This document shows, one piece after another, positions 30,101 through 46,638 of a stretch of DNA of 64,000 nucleotides (its first letter is position 1; every line of letters begins with the position of its first letter). The notes beneath the pieces are model-generated. The model saw nothing but the letters and a program-made list of their open reading frames with translations, searched no databases and was not told where the DNA came from. Origin of the DNA: Siniperca chuatsi (lineage: Eukaryota > Chordata > Actinopteri > Centrarchiformes > Sinipercidae); assembly GCF_020085105.1 (NCBI RefSeq), contig NC_058042.1, positions 9,747,501-9,811,500 on the forward strand. The letters are read 5' to 3'. Both the position numbers and the translations under genes were made by a program.

Positions 30101-30623
30101 CAGTAGGGTTTTGACTGTTGGGGGGGAAAGGAGGGAAAATATGCCGACTCTTTTTATGATGTATTTGTACTATATGCTTTATTGATGCACTCATCTTTCT
30201 GCATCTTATAGTAGTTTCATCTAGCCTCAAATATGTTACTGTTAACAAATGTATTGACTGAAGTATACATTTCTGTGTTGCAGCTGTCCTATGATCTGAC
30301 ATGGCAAAAGCTGAAAGAGAAGTTCAGTCATTGTGGTGTGTAATTTGCTCAGTATGAATTGCTCAGTGTGAAATTAATCTTTATTGCTTGATTTACAAAT
30401 CACTCAACGACTTCTTTCTGATATTTCATCATGAATGCCCAAATTTTTGTCTACTGCAGGGCAGGTAATGTTCGCAGAGATCAAGATGGAGAACGGAAAG
30501 TCAAAGGGCTGTGGAACAGTGAGATTTGACTCTCCAGAAAGTGCTGACAAGGCCTGCAGGATGATGAATGGAACCAAGATCAACGGCCGAGAGGTGGACG
30601 TCCGTATCGATCGCAACGCCTAG
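21113..30623 (+). CDS. myef2: Myelin expression factor 2 (hnRNP M-like RNA-binding protein), complete
   Basis: Nuclear RNA/ssDNA-binding protein with three RRMs, paralogue of hnRNP M. Coding exons: 21113-21222, 22202-22404, 23159-23211, 24185-24192, 24285-24378, 24840-25031, 25134-25287, 25386-25435, 25524-25584, 26694-26795, 27271-27315, 27420-27515, 27649-27744, 27975-28034, 29637-29821, 30284-30335, 30460-30623. They join in frame to 574 residues (human is about 600). RRM1 is at about 82-157 (VFISNI; SRGCGVVEF), RRM2 about 214-290 (TVFVAN; SRGMGTVTF), RRM3 about 498-574 (QIFVRN; SKGCGTVRF), ending DRNA like the mammalian protein. Residues about 309-495 form a Gly/Met-rich linker with GMG and FGG repeats, split over several short exons of near-constant phase. 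The 8-nt fourth exon supplies GGTTGTGG and is needed to complete the GCGVVEF of RRM1. The protein starts MADV, as in mammals. The acceptor at 27648 was chosen because it restores the MYRSG segment. Confidence 0.95.
21260..21760. repeat. Cluster of GCTAGC / TTAGCTAA-type motifs in myef2 intron 1
   Basis: The first part of intron 1 carries many copies of short motifs such as GTTAGCTAGC, GATGCTAGC, CCAGCTAGC, ACGCTAGCTAACG, TTAGCTAAC, and AACGTTA (twice). They are spread over about 500 bases and are not tandem. I saw no comparable density elsewhere in the window. Function unknown. Confidence 0.6.
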
Positions 30624-30802
30624 AGCTTTTGTAGTCATGCTAACACACTTCCACATTCTTGCCAATGATCTTTTGTTTTGTTTTAAAAACACAATTACTT
30701 CATATCTCCATGTGTCCACAGTTTAATTTTTTTGTTTATATGTACTCCATAGCTCTTATCTTTGTTTTGTAAACACTTTGTCAGTTTGTTTGAATTTGAA
30801 CA

Positions 30803-30808
30803 AATAAA
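30803..30808 (+). terminator. Poly(A) signal of myef2
   Basis: AATAAA, 180 bases after the myef2 stop codon, followed by T-rich and GT-rich sequence (TTTTTAATTTTT, then GTGGTGGTTG), as expected around a cleavage site. It gives a 3' UTR of about 200 nt. Confidence 0.8.
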
Positions 30809-31689
30809 CTTTTTAATTTTTAAATGTGGTGGTTGTAAAATCTCCTGAGATCAAAGTCTCGAAGTTGTTATTCACATTGTGTAAACTGACCCTGAGGTGT
30901 TGATATATTGAGCATTATTGTTCAACAGTGCCATACAGTGGCCTCTTGAAAGTGGGGAAATTCCACAGTGATCACAAATGCAGCAATTGGAATAAAGTGA
31001 GAACAGAATGGACATGGATTTTTATCAGGTGTGGTCTCCAACACTTCACAGGAAGCTATTTAAATTCCCAGTTCTCTGAGATTGGTGGTAGTTTTTGCTT
31101 CAGTAGGATAGGATAGTCACTTCTGATGATATAGGCATTGTAGTATAGATCAGTCCATGTGAACTTTGCAGTTAGCTATAAACACAACTTAAGTCTTTCT
31201 GCTATTACTTTGTAGATAATAGAAGACAAGTGGAATTTCTTCTTGTTTGTTTTTTGCTCTTTCCAACTTGCTCATAAAAGCTTATCAGAGTTGCAGAGAT
31301 GGTGTCTGTTTTTGTCTGAACTCACCCACCCATTTAAAAAGGACAAGGCCAAATTAGTTAAGTTGACACCTTTTATTACTAGACTGACTTGTCAGTTCTG
31401 GATTTTTTTTTTAACTCAGCAGTCATTCCTGTGACAGCACATTTTCCGTTCATGGGCCTTGAGTAAGACAGAAGACATCTCAGAACTTCATAATGGGTCT
31501 TCATTGTATGATAAGCCTGGTCTTATGGATCTGACATGCACACACAAAAGAATGATCTTTAGTACATTTCCACCTTTACTGAAATGTTAGTAATAGAGAT
31601 CATCCTCTTCATGAGATGTGACCAGCACATGGTGCAAAATCTTTAAAAGTATATGAGTAGGAGTGCTTCATTTTCTTGACATTTGAAGA

Positions 31690-31695
31690 TTTATT
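31690..31695 (-). terminator. Candidate poly(A) signal of slc24a5
   Basis: TTTATT on the plus strand is AATAAA in the gene direction, about 75 bases after the slc24a5 stop. It would give a very short 3' UTR; further signals could be used downstream (for example TTTATT near 31373). Myef2 and slc24a5 converge, with less than 1 kb between the two predicted 3' ends. Confidence 0.5.
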
Positions 31696-31770
31696 ATAGG
31701 CTTAAAATTTTGTGGTTTTGGACTTTTGTTAGTCTTGAGAATATGGCTTCAGTCCTGGGGAGGTCAGATT

Positions 31771-37594
<5,824 letters not shown>

Positions 37595-39403
37595 TAAAGT
37601 GAAATTAGCAATTATTCCAAGGAGTCATATGTCTCTTTACTCTAACAAGCTTGTAAAGATTAAATGTGGGCTAAAGCTGATTGTAAGCGCTGCATCTAAC
37701 ACTACATTACGACTACAAGCTGCAAATAGAGAGATTATTGGGGGGGAGAAAGCATCTTTTAAGGTCTGGCGCTACCAAGAATGGGGGATCACGAGTTGTG
37801 AGTCATTCCAGTCGACTTGAACACACTCCAGCCTGAGGCACATCAGGGGTGTAATTCAACATAAAGCCACTTTAACACAGCTTTATTACATCTTTAAATG
37901 TGGAACATTACTTTTTTCTTTTCTGGTAGTGGAAATATAACACAAATTGACATGCCCGTAAATATTATTATGTAAACAATATTTATAGGTAAGGCCTAGA
38001 GCTCTGCAGGTTAGAAAGCTTATCTTCTTTGATGCTTGATCTTATCACCAGCTGGAAAGATAACTCAGAATTTACCTTCATGTGCATTAGTGGCTACAAA
38101 TGAAGTGTCAGGAGTTAGTTAACTATGAAAAAAAGTTGTGGTATACTAAAATGTTTAGGTTTGGTCACAGGCCTATAAAACGAAAAAGAAATATAACAAT
38201 AAATATAACATATGTATGTGACAAAGTAACATCAATTTAAAGATCCACTTACTTGATGCGTGTCATGTCAATATAGATAGATATATCTTGATTTGTGTTG
38301 ATATATCACCTATAGCAACATGGATGTGACTATAACTGTAGTTAGGCTACAGTGTATGGATATTCAAACTTACACTACCTACTATCATATTACAACTCTT
38401 AACGCCTAACAAGTAGCTTTGACCTGTGTGACAGAAAAAGGGGTGTGTGTGTGTGTGTGTGTGTCGGACTGTCGGGCTTGTTTGGACATGCCCCAAGTTT
38501 TCCCCAAATCCACAGACCAGTGAACATGTGTGCGCACTTGAAGACACCTACGAGCTCAGGAGACATTAAACTGATGGACGGTTTATCTTCACTCCAGAGA
38601 GTGAGTTGTGGTGAGTTGCTTTGCTTATTTTTCACTGGCCCTGCACTAAACTGTGAAGTTTAGTAGCAGGTTGAATGCAAAACACTGAGCATGAGTTCCT
38701 GAAGATAATGCCAAACAATTCATTCCTAGAAAGTCTTCTTGGCATTTTGATTGCATTAGTAGGCACAGCACATTAGCCAAATTAGGCTGCACATGCGTCT
38801 CTTGTTGTGATGGATGACATTGAGTCAAAACAAAACAGTGTTTTTTACTGTCAAATAATAGACAGCGAGTAAATGGCGCCCCTGTGTGGTATAATTAGAT
38901 TAGGTTTTGTGGCTTTTTGTGAGTCATCTTAATTTTGACTTTAAGGAAATGTGCAGCTGTGTGTGATCCATCCTGGATGTCGTGGAGATCAAAGTGTTTA
39001 ATATTAAATCAATCAATAAATAAAGAAGACATATGAAACAAATACTAATATGGATACATTCAGACAAAATATATGTAATACAACTATGAAATTGTGAAAT
39101 AATTCCATACATTTTTAAAACTCAGCTCGAATTCATGACATGCTATTTCATCCTGCTTCTTTTCACAATAACAGAGATTATTGCAGGTCATTTTTATTTA
39201 ATCCCAGCAGTTTTTATGTCAAAATATACTTTTCCTAAAGTCTATTTTTATTTTACAATACTCTTTCCCCCAATGACTATTTTATTTCACAATACCACTT
39301 TTCATTACTAAGTGGAGGACAATAACTTTTGAGCTGAGTTTAATACACACATACACATACATTAGGTATTATATTAGCTATTATTATTATATTATATATT
39401 ATA

Positions 39404-39442
<39 letters not shown>

Positions 39443-40776
39443 CATTATTAGTGTTTAGGCCTGGATTTCTGAGTGACTCAGATGACCATCACTTATTGCA
39501 GCAGTTTGTTATTGTCTTTGACCAGACCCTTATCCAACCAGGTGATGCCAGTATTGGAGCAGAAAGTCTTTGAGAATATCTTGAAAATGTGTTTTTTTTA
39601 TGGAGAAAAACAATACAAAATTCTCTGTAGTTAATATATAGTTTAATTAATAGGTTTCACATTGTGCTTTACTTTCAGCTGTGTCTAGGTAATTATTTCA
39701 GTTTCAGGAATTTAAGGGTCAAAGCAGCACCATTGTTCCTGTTATCAAGAACTGTGCGCTGCAGACGTACTAAGAATAAGTACCAGGCTCTCTTTTATTT
39801 ACAGAGTTTTGTCCCACTGAGATAAATGATTTAATAGCACATTGTACAGAGGCCAGTGTACTGCAGTTTATGTGTGTGTGTGTGTGTGTTGGAGAACTAA
39901 GGTAAAATAGCACCGTGGCAAGAAACCTTTCCATCTCATTTGTCATTGGAAGCCTCTCTGCCTCTCTCAGAGTGTGTGTGCTTTCACTTGTGTGTAAGAA
40001 GATACAATGGAAATTTGACAATGCCCTGTTGCGTTTCAGTTGTCACTGGTATGCTAGCTGTGTGGAATAAAGCTCTTTAAGTGCCTCTAGGTATCCAAAC
40101 ACAGGGAAAGCCTTTATTATATGATTTTGTGCAAATCCTGTGGGATTTAAATGACACAGGACACTAATGTGTCTGTGTATATTTGTTAAAATGTGTGGTA
40201 GAAGAACTGTACTTGAGAGTGAATATTTTAGAGTGAATATCCACAGGAAGGAGTAATACTTCTGCTTTTCACATCAGTGATCTCGGTCACAAAAAAAGTA
40301 GGGGAAGGAAACAAGCCAAACCAGAGACACAGGTTGAGTTGCTTTACTCATCATTACACAAGGAAAAGCCAGCAGCTTTTATTAACTTCACAAGATCGCT
40401 CTGTGTTACTGACCTTAGTCTAGGAAATTATCCTTATCATTTTGCTTATCGCGTCTTGCCTTCTTGTATGCTGTTCCTTGGCTTTCGAAACAGCACAGGT
40501 CTGAGTGTTTTGTGTACTTCAACTTGTTGAATACCAGCACCCTGCCCTCTGTGTAGAGTGCTCAGTGTTCAAGGTTCAGGAAGATAACGAGAGGTGAGTG
40601 GCTGACGCAGAGCTCGTGTTATGTTACCAAAGACTCATATCAAATTACTGTAGACAGCAGGCTGGGTGAAACTGTAGCTGTATTCAGATCGCGGTGGCTC
40701 AAACAAACCAGGAACTGGGACTAACAAAGGAGGACGCTAACAGAAGGCTTCCTGTTGTTTTAAGAAGAGTGTTACC
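37595..40776. other. Intergenic region between slc24a5 and the RNF128-like gene (divergent)
   Basis: About 3.2 kb with no supportable coding exon. It should hold the slc24a5 promoter (37595 onward) and, at the far end, the 5' UTR and promoter of the RING gene. GT tracts lie at 38441-38464 and 39871-39889, and a long ATT/TTA trinucleotide tract at about 39375-39440. A CpG island is not visible. Confidence 0.55.
39375..39440. repeat. (TTA)n trinucleotide microsatellite
   Basis: Imperfect, then pure TTA repeats, with a run of about 12 units from roughly 39405 to 39440. It lies in the slc24a5 / RING-gene intergenic region. Confidence 0.85.
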
Positions 40777-41862
40777 ATGGGTAAGAAGACACAACACTGT
40801 CTGCTGCTTTTGCTGTGTTTGTCAGGGCTTGTTGACTATTCAGCTGCCTTGGTGTTTTGGACAGCCATGGTGGAAATAAGCTATGTTAACCACAACAATG
40901 ACACCGTGGATAAATATTGTGAGTGTGGGGTGTATGGTCGTAACTCTCCCCTGGAGAAAGCCTCAGGCATTGTTATGCTTCCCAAGGGAGACCCCAAAGG
41001 CTGTGGCTCCGATCCTGTCTACGGCTGCAATTCCAGCTCACCGCCTTGGATAGCCCTGGTTAAAAGAGGCAACTGCACCTTCAGTGAGAAGATCAATGCT
41101 GCCAAACGTCAAGGAGCAGCTGGTGTGGTGGTGTATAATGTGGATGGCAGTGGCAACAGCACTACCCACATGGCACACTCAGATGCAGCTGGTATTGTGG
41201 CTATCATGATTGGCAACATTCAGGGCATGGAGGTTGTCAAGTTGGTGAAGAATGGGACAGATGTTCAGATGCTTATTGATGTAGGCAGCCCTCATGGACC
41301 CTGGATGGACACCTACTGGCTTTACTTCCTGTCCATCGCCTTCTTCATTGTGACAGCAGCCTCAATTGCCTATTTTGTGTTTATCTCTGCAAATCGCCTC
41401 TACAATCTGAATATGCAAAGGCGCACTGAGAGGAAGATGAAATCTGAGGCAAAGAAGGCAATTGGACGTCTACAAGTACGCAAACTCAAGAGAGAGGATG
41501 AGGAAACTACTTCTGACTCCTATATGTGTGCCGTGTGTATTGAATCCTACAAGGCAGGCGAAGTGGTCACAGTGCTAACATGTAATCACATCTTTCATAA
41601 AGCCTGCATCGAGCCCTGGCTGCTGGAGAGGAGGACCTGCCCCATGTGTAAGTGCGACATCCTGAAGGCCCTGGGGGTCGAGGAGGAGACAAAAGAGAGC
41701 ATTTCTACTGAATCTCCACCAGATGTCACTGTGATCACAGTGACAGGAGAACCCTTGTATGAGGTACCACTGACTGACCCAGCGAGCCCTGACCCAGAGA
41801 GACATCAGCATCTCTATGACAACAGGGCCTTCCAGGGAGAATCAGAGGCTGCGAGAGGATGA
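40777..41862 (+). CDS. RNF128 (GRAIL)-like PA-TM-RING E3 ubiquitin ligase, intronless
   Basis: A 361-residue type I membrane E3 ligase, likely endosomal. It has a cleavable signal peptide (1-24, Leu-rich), then a lumenal protease-associated domain (about 55-175) with several N-glycosylation sequons (NDT, NCT, NST, NGT). The conserved WIALVKRGNCTFSEKI and VAIMIGN lie in the PA domain, followed by one transmembrane helix (181-204) and a basic stretch with KKAIGRLQVRKL. The C3H2C3 RING-H2 domain has all eight ligands: C251, C254, C269, H271, H274, C277, C288 and C291, plus W281. An acidic, Thr/Pro-rich tail follows. The ATG is in an ideal ACCATGG context. The whole reading frame is one exon, unlike multi-exon rnf128, as in the mammalian retrogenes RNF133 and RNF148. 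The closest human family is RNF128/130/149/150; I cannot decide the orthologue, so no symbol is given. It lies head-to-head with slc24a5, 3.2 kb away. Confidence 0.93.
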   Translation: MGKKTQHCLLLLLCLSGLVDYSAALVFWTAMVEISYVNHNNDTVDKYCECGVYGRNSPLEKASGIVMLPKGDPKGCGSDPVYGCNSSSPPWIALVKRGNCTFSEKINAAKRQGAAGVVVYNVDGSGNSTTHMAHSDAAGIVAIMIGNIQGMEVVKLVKNGTDVQMLIDVGSPHGPWMDTYWLYFLSIAFFIVTAASIAYFVFISANRLYNLNMQRRTERKMKSEAKKAIGRLQVRKLKREDEETTSDSYMCAVCIESYKAGEVVTVLTCNHIFHKACIEPWLLERRTCPMCKCDILKALGVEEETKESISTESPPDVTVITVTGEPLYEVPLTDPASPDPERHQHLYDNRAFQGESEAARG

Positions 41863-42469
41863 ACAACAGCAATGCAAACAAAACAGCAACAAACCAGGAC
41901 ACAGTGAAATTCCCTTTTTGAAATAGATGTTTTTCTGGGAGACTTTGAACTAGCACAATGGAATCAAACTATAATGTTCCAACAGGAGAAACAATGTTTA
42001 TCTTGTAATGTAGGCATTCTAAAATAGATTTTCAAAAAGATACCAAGAATATTAATGGACCTTGTGTAATTAGCTTTGATGTCACTGCATTTTCTTTGTG
42101 TCTGTCTTGGTGCAAGTGTGTAATTATTGGGTGTGTTCATAAAGCTAGCTTTAGATGGTTAGAATAGATTCTGAAAACTGAGTGGTCGTGGAGTGTTGCC
42201 AGTGTCAAATTTCTGTTTTGCATAATGAACGCACCAGCTAAACTGGTTAGGGAGGAAGTGCTGCAGAGCATTTGACTGTTTGAATTCAGGGCCAAATTTC
42301 CTTCCACAAAAAGCTTGTTAGCTTGCATTGTTCACAGTCCCTCACAAAAAAGACTATTGTCTTTTAAATTCACAGTAGATTTCATTTCTCTTATTTCTCT
42401 TCAATTGATTTAAACAATTTAAATTTGTATTTTATTCTATTTCAATTGTCAGGTTGTCAGGCTCGATTT

Positions 42470-42475
42470 AATAAA
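42470..42475 (+). terminator. Candidate poly(A) signal of the RNF128-like gene
   Basis: AATAAA in GATTTAATAAACACACCC, about 600 nt after the stop codon. A second AATAAA at 43080-43085 would give a 3' UTR of about 1.2 kb. The choice between them cannot be made from sequence. Confidence 0.45.
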
Positions 42476-43145
42476 CACACCCTTATGAACACACCCTTGA
42501 CTGGAAATGCAGCGTGACACACATTGCATTGTGATGAGTGAATAACATCACCTGAGGGGCTGAGACTCTTTAGAAACATGATCTGTAGAAACATGTTTAC
42601 CACATATGAAATAAGAATTTTCAAGCCCTTTGTAATTTGTTGACTGGTCTATAGTTAGTTAGAACGTCCTGTAGTACTAATATATGTATAGTCCTTTTCT
42701 AAACAGCTGATTTTCATGGACATGCACAAATTGTTATTCTTGGACAGGGCAGGGCTTCCTAACCCTAACCCTTTGAATTGTGTGGAATGGAATTTATTGA
42801 ATCCTTGTGGTCTACCTCTGAACTCTCACATAGGTAAATTTTGGAGCATGTCTAAGATTGTTGCAATTCCAAGATTAAGTGTGTCCCTCGGTAAATGATA
42901 AAACTAAAGAATTGTTTAATTTCTTTGTTTGCTGGTGGGGATATGCTGATTATGGTACTTAAGATATTTTTCTGTGCTGAATCATTTTCACTACTCTTTT
43001 ACAGATTCCAGGAGCCTTAAATTATTCTGTAAAAATGAATATTACTTGGTGTATTAAATCACATTGATGCTTAGAATGCAATAAATCCCTCAAAATGAGG
43101 CTAACTTTATGAGCATATGTGCTTGTAAGAATGGTGTTTCTGTAT

Positions 43146-43166
43146 GTGTGTGTGTGTGTGTGTGTG
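43146..43166. repeat. (GT)n microsatellite
   Basis: A GT run between CTGTAT and GGAGGGGG, downstream of the RNF128-like gene. No function visible. Confidence 0.85.
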
Positions 43167-43607
43167 GAGGGGGAATATATAAATGTGTGTGAGTGTGAAG
43201 GTGTGTTACTCTCTAGGTCTATGTGTGGTTAAGTAGTGTCTCACTTTCAGAGTTATGGTCTTTTTTCCAATGACTGTTGGAGAAGAGTGAAACTGTAATT
43301 ACCTCTGCACAGGTGGGAGCAGATCCGCACACACCTTGAGCTTGAGCTGGATAATCATGACATCACATAAGTAGAGGGGCCTGACTGAGCAAGCAGAGAT
43401 ATGCAGCTGTATGGCAATGGAATGGAAATATTATTTTTTTATTCTTCCATTTTGTTTTAGAGGTGCATCCACAGAGAAGGCTCTAATGAAATTGCAAGAC
43501 ATCTTTTGAATTTTTGTGAAGCTACTGAACATATTTTCTGAGTCAGTCAGGACTTTGGGCTTATGGGTTTATAAACAGGTGATACACTGTAAAATTAGCT
43601 TGTTCTT

Positions 43608-43914
43608 TACAGTAGTGGTTCCCAAGCGTTTTGGCTTTTGACCTGTTAAAGTAATAAAGTAATGTCCTCTTGTGACCCTTCAGCCCACATTATGGCTTTA
43701 GTCACATATAGACATGAGTTGAGTGAGCAGTTCAACCAAAGAATGATTTTTCTTCTCGGATTGTTTAATTTTAAGGACTTTTAAGGACTGAAGAGGTGAA
43801 AGTATCTAATATTTCACAAGAAAAAAGCAAAATCAGACAAAGATACACCTTAATTTGTGTAACAGAAGTATCTGATGAATTCTGAAATTTTCCAGGATGG
43901 TAACCACTGCTGTA
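43608..43914. mobile_element. Short non-autonomous DNA transposon with CAGTGGTT-type terminal inverted repeats
   Basis: The left end is TACAGTAGTGGTTCCCAAG; the right end, reverse-complemented, is TACAGCAGTGGTTACCATC. The interior begins TTTTGGCTTTTGACC. From memory the CAGTGGTTCCCAAC end followed by TTTTGGCTTGTGACCC is a very common fish hAT-type element. About 307 bp, no coding capacity. Confidence 0.7.
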
Positions 43915-44256
43915 GAGTGTCTTTTCACACTTATTACTTATTTCACATGAACTATGATTTATTTACTCAGAATCAAATACTATAATTTAGATTTTTCACA
44001 TTAACATATTAACTGTGCCCATATGGGTCTTCCCTTCCATTGATCTAGGTGCAAGTAAATGCGAGTCATATTTGCTTATGCTTCTGAGTAATGAGTACTG
44101 TATGCATAATATGCTTCTATCGGATTTTTACATCAGGTACTATCATTTAAACCAATAATGTATCATTTTCATAATAGTTCATGTGAAAGAAAATAACAAA
44201 TGCATAGCCAGCCAGCTGCTTTTGACTATCCGCCATTGCATCACACTCTGACCCCG

Positions 44257-44299
44257 ATCAGTGGCACCCCTATGAAACATTTCTGGGGGTGCCACTGAT
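44257..44299. repeat. Perfect 14-bp inverted repeat (hairpin)
   Basis: ATCAGTGGCACCCC at 44257-44270 and its exact reverse complement at 44286-44299, with a 15-nt spacer. It is unrelated to the nearby transposons. It could be the core of an old inverted-repeat element or a structured RNA; no transcript evidence can be read from sequence. Confidence 0.8.
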
Positions 44300-45059
44300 G
44301 GTGAGGCATCAAATGTGTAGGGGCTAAAGCAGGTAGACTAACAGGGTATGAGCTGAGGGCAGAAGGCTTTAGTAAAAGCACTACAGTCCAGAGCCCAGAG
44401 GGTGAGCTGAGTCTTTCCTCTCATGGTGCTCCCTCTCCCCTTCGAGGGCAGTGTGAACTGGATTTCAAGCCAGTGCTGTGAGCTCAGCATTCATAGGTTA
44501 GATGCCGGGTTATAGTGGTATCACAGCGAGACAGAGAATCAATACTGAACTAACTGGCCAGGCTGGGAACTACTGGCAAGCCCTGGGTTAGAGGCACGCT
44601 CTGCTCAGCGGTGGTGCACCTCTGATTTATTGCAGTTGTTAAAGAGAAAATTGAGTCAGAAGGTTTTCATTTAATGGCATACTAGTCTGTGGCTGTACTC
44701 TAATACTGCACTTGACCTTCAGTTCCAGATAGGAATCAAACAGTGGAATTAACAACTGTAGTGGCCTGAGAGCTTATCTGCTCCTGTACAGTCTAATCAC
44801 AGTAAATATCTCATGTTTTCTATGGCAACAAATAAACCTGGAGGTTTGGGACTGAATAAAAAAAGAAGTAGGGCTATGTTTAAATAAACCAGAATACATT
44901 GCTTTATGTTCAGGCTTTCAGCCCATGATCCTGGCAGTGTCTCTGTTTGTCCCTGCGAATGTTTATGATAGCCCTGCAACACCACCTGGTGGAGACAATC
45001 CCTATTCGCTATGAATTTCAATTAAATCCCAAAAATGGTCACAAGCCAGTCCCATCCTT

Positions 45060-45093
45060 TATCTATCTATCTATCTGTCTATCTATCTGTCTA

Positions 45094-45140
<47 letters not shown>

Positions 45141-45141
45141 T
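45060..45141. repeat. Compound tetranucleotide microsatellite (TATC)n(TGTC)n
   Basis: Starts as ATCT repeats, passes through mixed ATCT/GTCT units, then becomes a pure GTCT (TGTC) run of about ten units. Open frames across it (SVCLSVCL...) are artefacts of the repeat. Confidence 0.92.
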
Positions 45142-46375
45142 TGTGGTCGCTCCCTCTGCTCTGCAGCTTCAGCATAGCGAAAGAGAAAGTCCTTCTAATG
45201 AAATTACAGTACTTGGTCTTGTCTCAGGCTCTGTTGTCCCAGACTGTCTGAGTAATTATCTTAATGAAGGAGGGAAATTTGATTACAAAAGTGCAGTAAG
45301 AAACAAATGAATCAAGTACAAGTCAGTAAGTACAACATAAAACATTTCTTTCTTCTGCTTACATAGACTATTAGATCAAACGCTCTGGTAGATATATGTA
45401 ATCCCCCACTCCACATCCTTAGCTTTGGCTCAGTGATGAAGTGCAAATATTGAGTATACTAGTCACAACTTCTTTTCCTCCCAGCAGAGTTTATGTCTTT
45501 TGGCCAATCAGTTTATGTTCACATTATTAAGGAGTCTCTGGCTCTTCTCTCAAAAACATCAGTTGATATTTTACTGATGGTTCATGTGGTTCATATCTGG
45601 CTCAGTAGTTTCATTGCTGGAATGTTTGCTTGCGTTATCTAATCAGGAGAAGTCTACTTCACATGTTCTGCATATATTTACTGTAATATAACCACCACAG
45701 TAGCAGTTTTGTCCAGGTGAGAGTTGTATTTTCTGCTTGATGTTGTCAACCCTTCCTTCCTCTTGTTGTCCCTCTGGCAGATCAGATAGTGCTGAGTTTA
45801 CTGCACAAAACATCTCTCATCCTGTGTCATTGTGGTTACTGCCCTGTCGCGTCCTGTCCTTTGACACATTGGCTGGCTCACCCTCCATTGCTCTCTTTTT
45901 CCTGCTGACAGACAGCAAAAGGGCAGGCGGGCCGGCATGTGAGGTTAAAGGAAAAGAGAGGATGTCCGAGGAAGAAACACCTCTTCCCCTCTGACTCATT
46001 GGCAGGGGGAGGAAGTGACATGGTTATCCGTGTCTCACACAATGCTTCAAAAGGCCGTACTATAGGTGAAAAAACTGGGCCTTTCGTCTATCTTCCAGTT
46101 TTAACTTATCAAGTGCTGAATCTGGTTTTGTTTAGCTGCCAAATGTGCTGCAGTGATTAAAAGTCTGCCATCTACTGGAGAAATATTAATACATCATTAT
46201 GTTGACTACCTGAGAAATCAAGGAAAACCTCTTTGTTCATGATATTCTGGAGAAGTTTGATGGCGTGTGATCTGTGTGTCTTTATGCAAGTGTGTATATT
46301 TTTGTGTATGTGGTGGAGGTGGGGTCATTAGTGGCTTATAATTTGTTTTAGATTAAGAGCGGAAACTGTGAGATT

Positions 46376-46638
46376 GGTCGATTTTTAAGAAAATTACCAA
46401 ACATTTGCTGGTTCCAATTTTTTAGATGTGAGATTTGTTGCTTTTCTCTGTCTCATGTGAATATTTTTGGGTTTTAAACAGTCAGTGGGTCAAAACAAGC
46501 AAATTGAAATATGTTGCTTTCAACTCAGGGAAACTCTGAAGGCATTTTTCACCATTTTACTGTAACAAAACGATTAATCGAGAAAATAATCAGCAGAATA
46601 ATTGATAATCAAAATAATTGTTAGTTGCATCCCTAGTT
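46376..46638 (+). mobile_element. Dispersed non-autonomous DNA element, copy 2
   Basis: Longer copy of the family seen at 36005-36218, with the shared TTTGCTGGTTCCA...GGTCAAAACAAG block at 46402-46500. It keeps the right end, GATTAATCGAGAAAATAATC then AATAATTG, TTAGTTGCATCCCTAGTT. From memory this resembles a hAT-like fish element whose end reads (reverse complement) AGGGCTGCAACTAACGATTA. No coding capacity. Confidence 0.65.

Noticed and set aside
42758-42772. Telomere-like CCTAACCCTAACCC
   Set aside because: Only about two units in unique sequence; too short for an interstitial telomeric repeat.
45060-45141. Regularly spaced short repeats that could suggest a CRISPR-like array
   Set aside because: It is a simple tetranucleotide microsatellite in a vertebrate genome; there are no spacers or cas genes.
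45035-45310. Frames rich in SVCLSVCL across a repeat
   Set aside because: Direct translation of the TATC/TGTC microsatellite.
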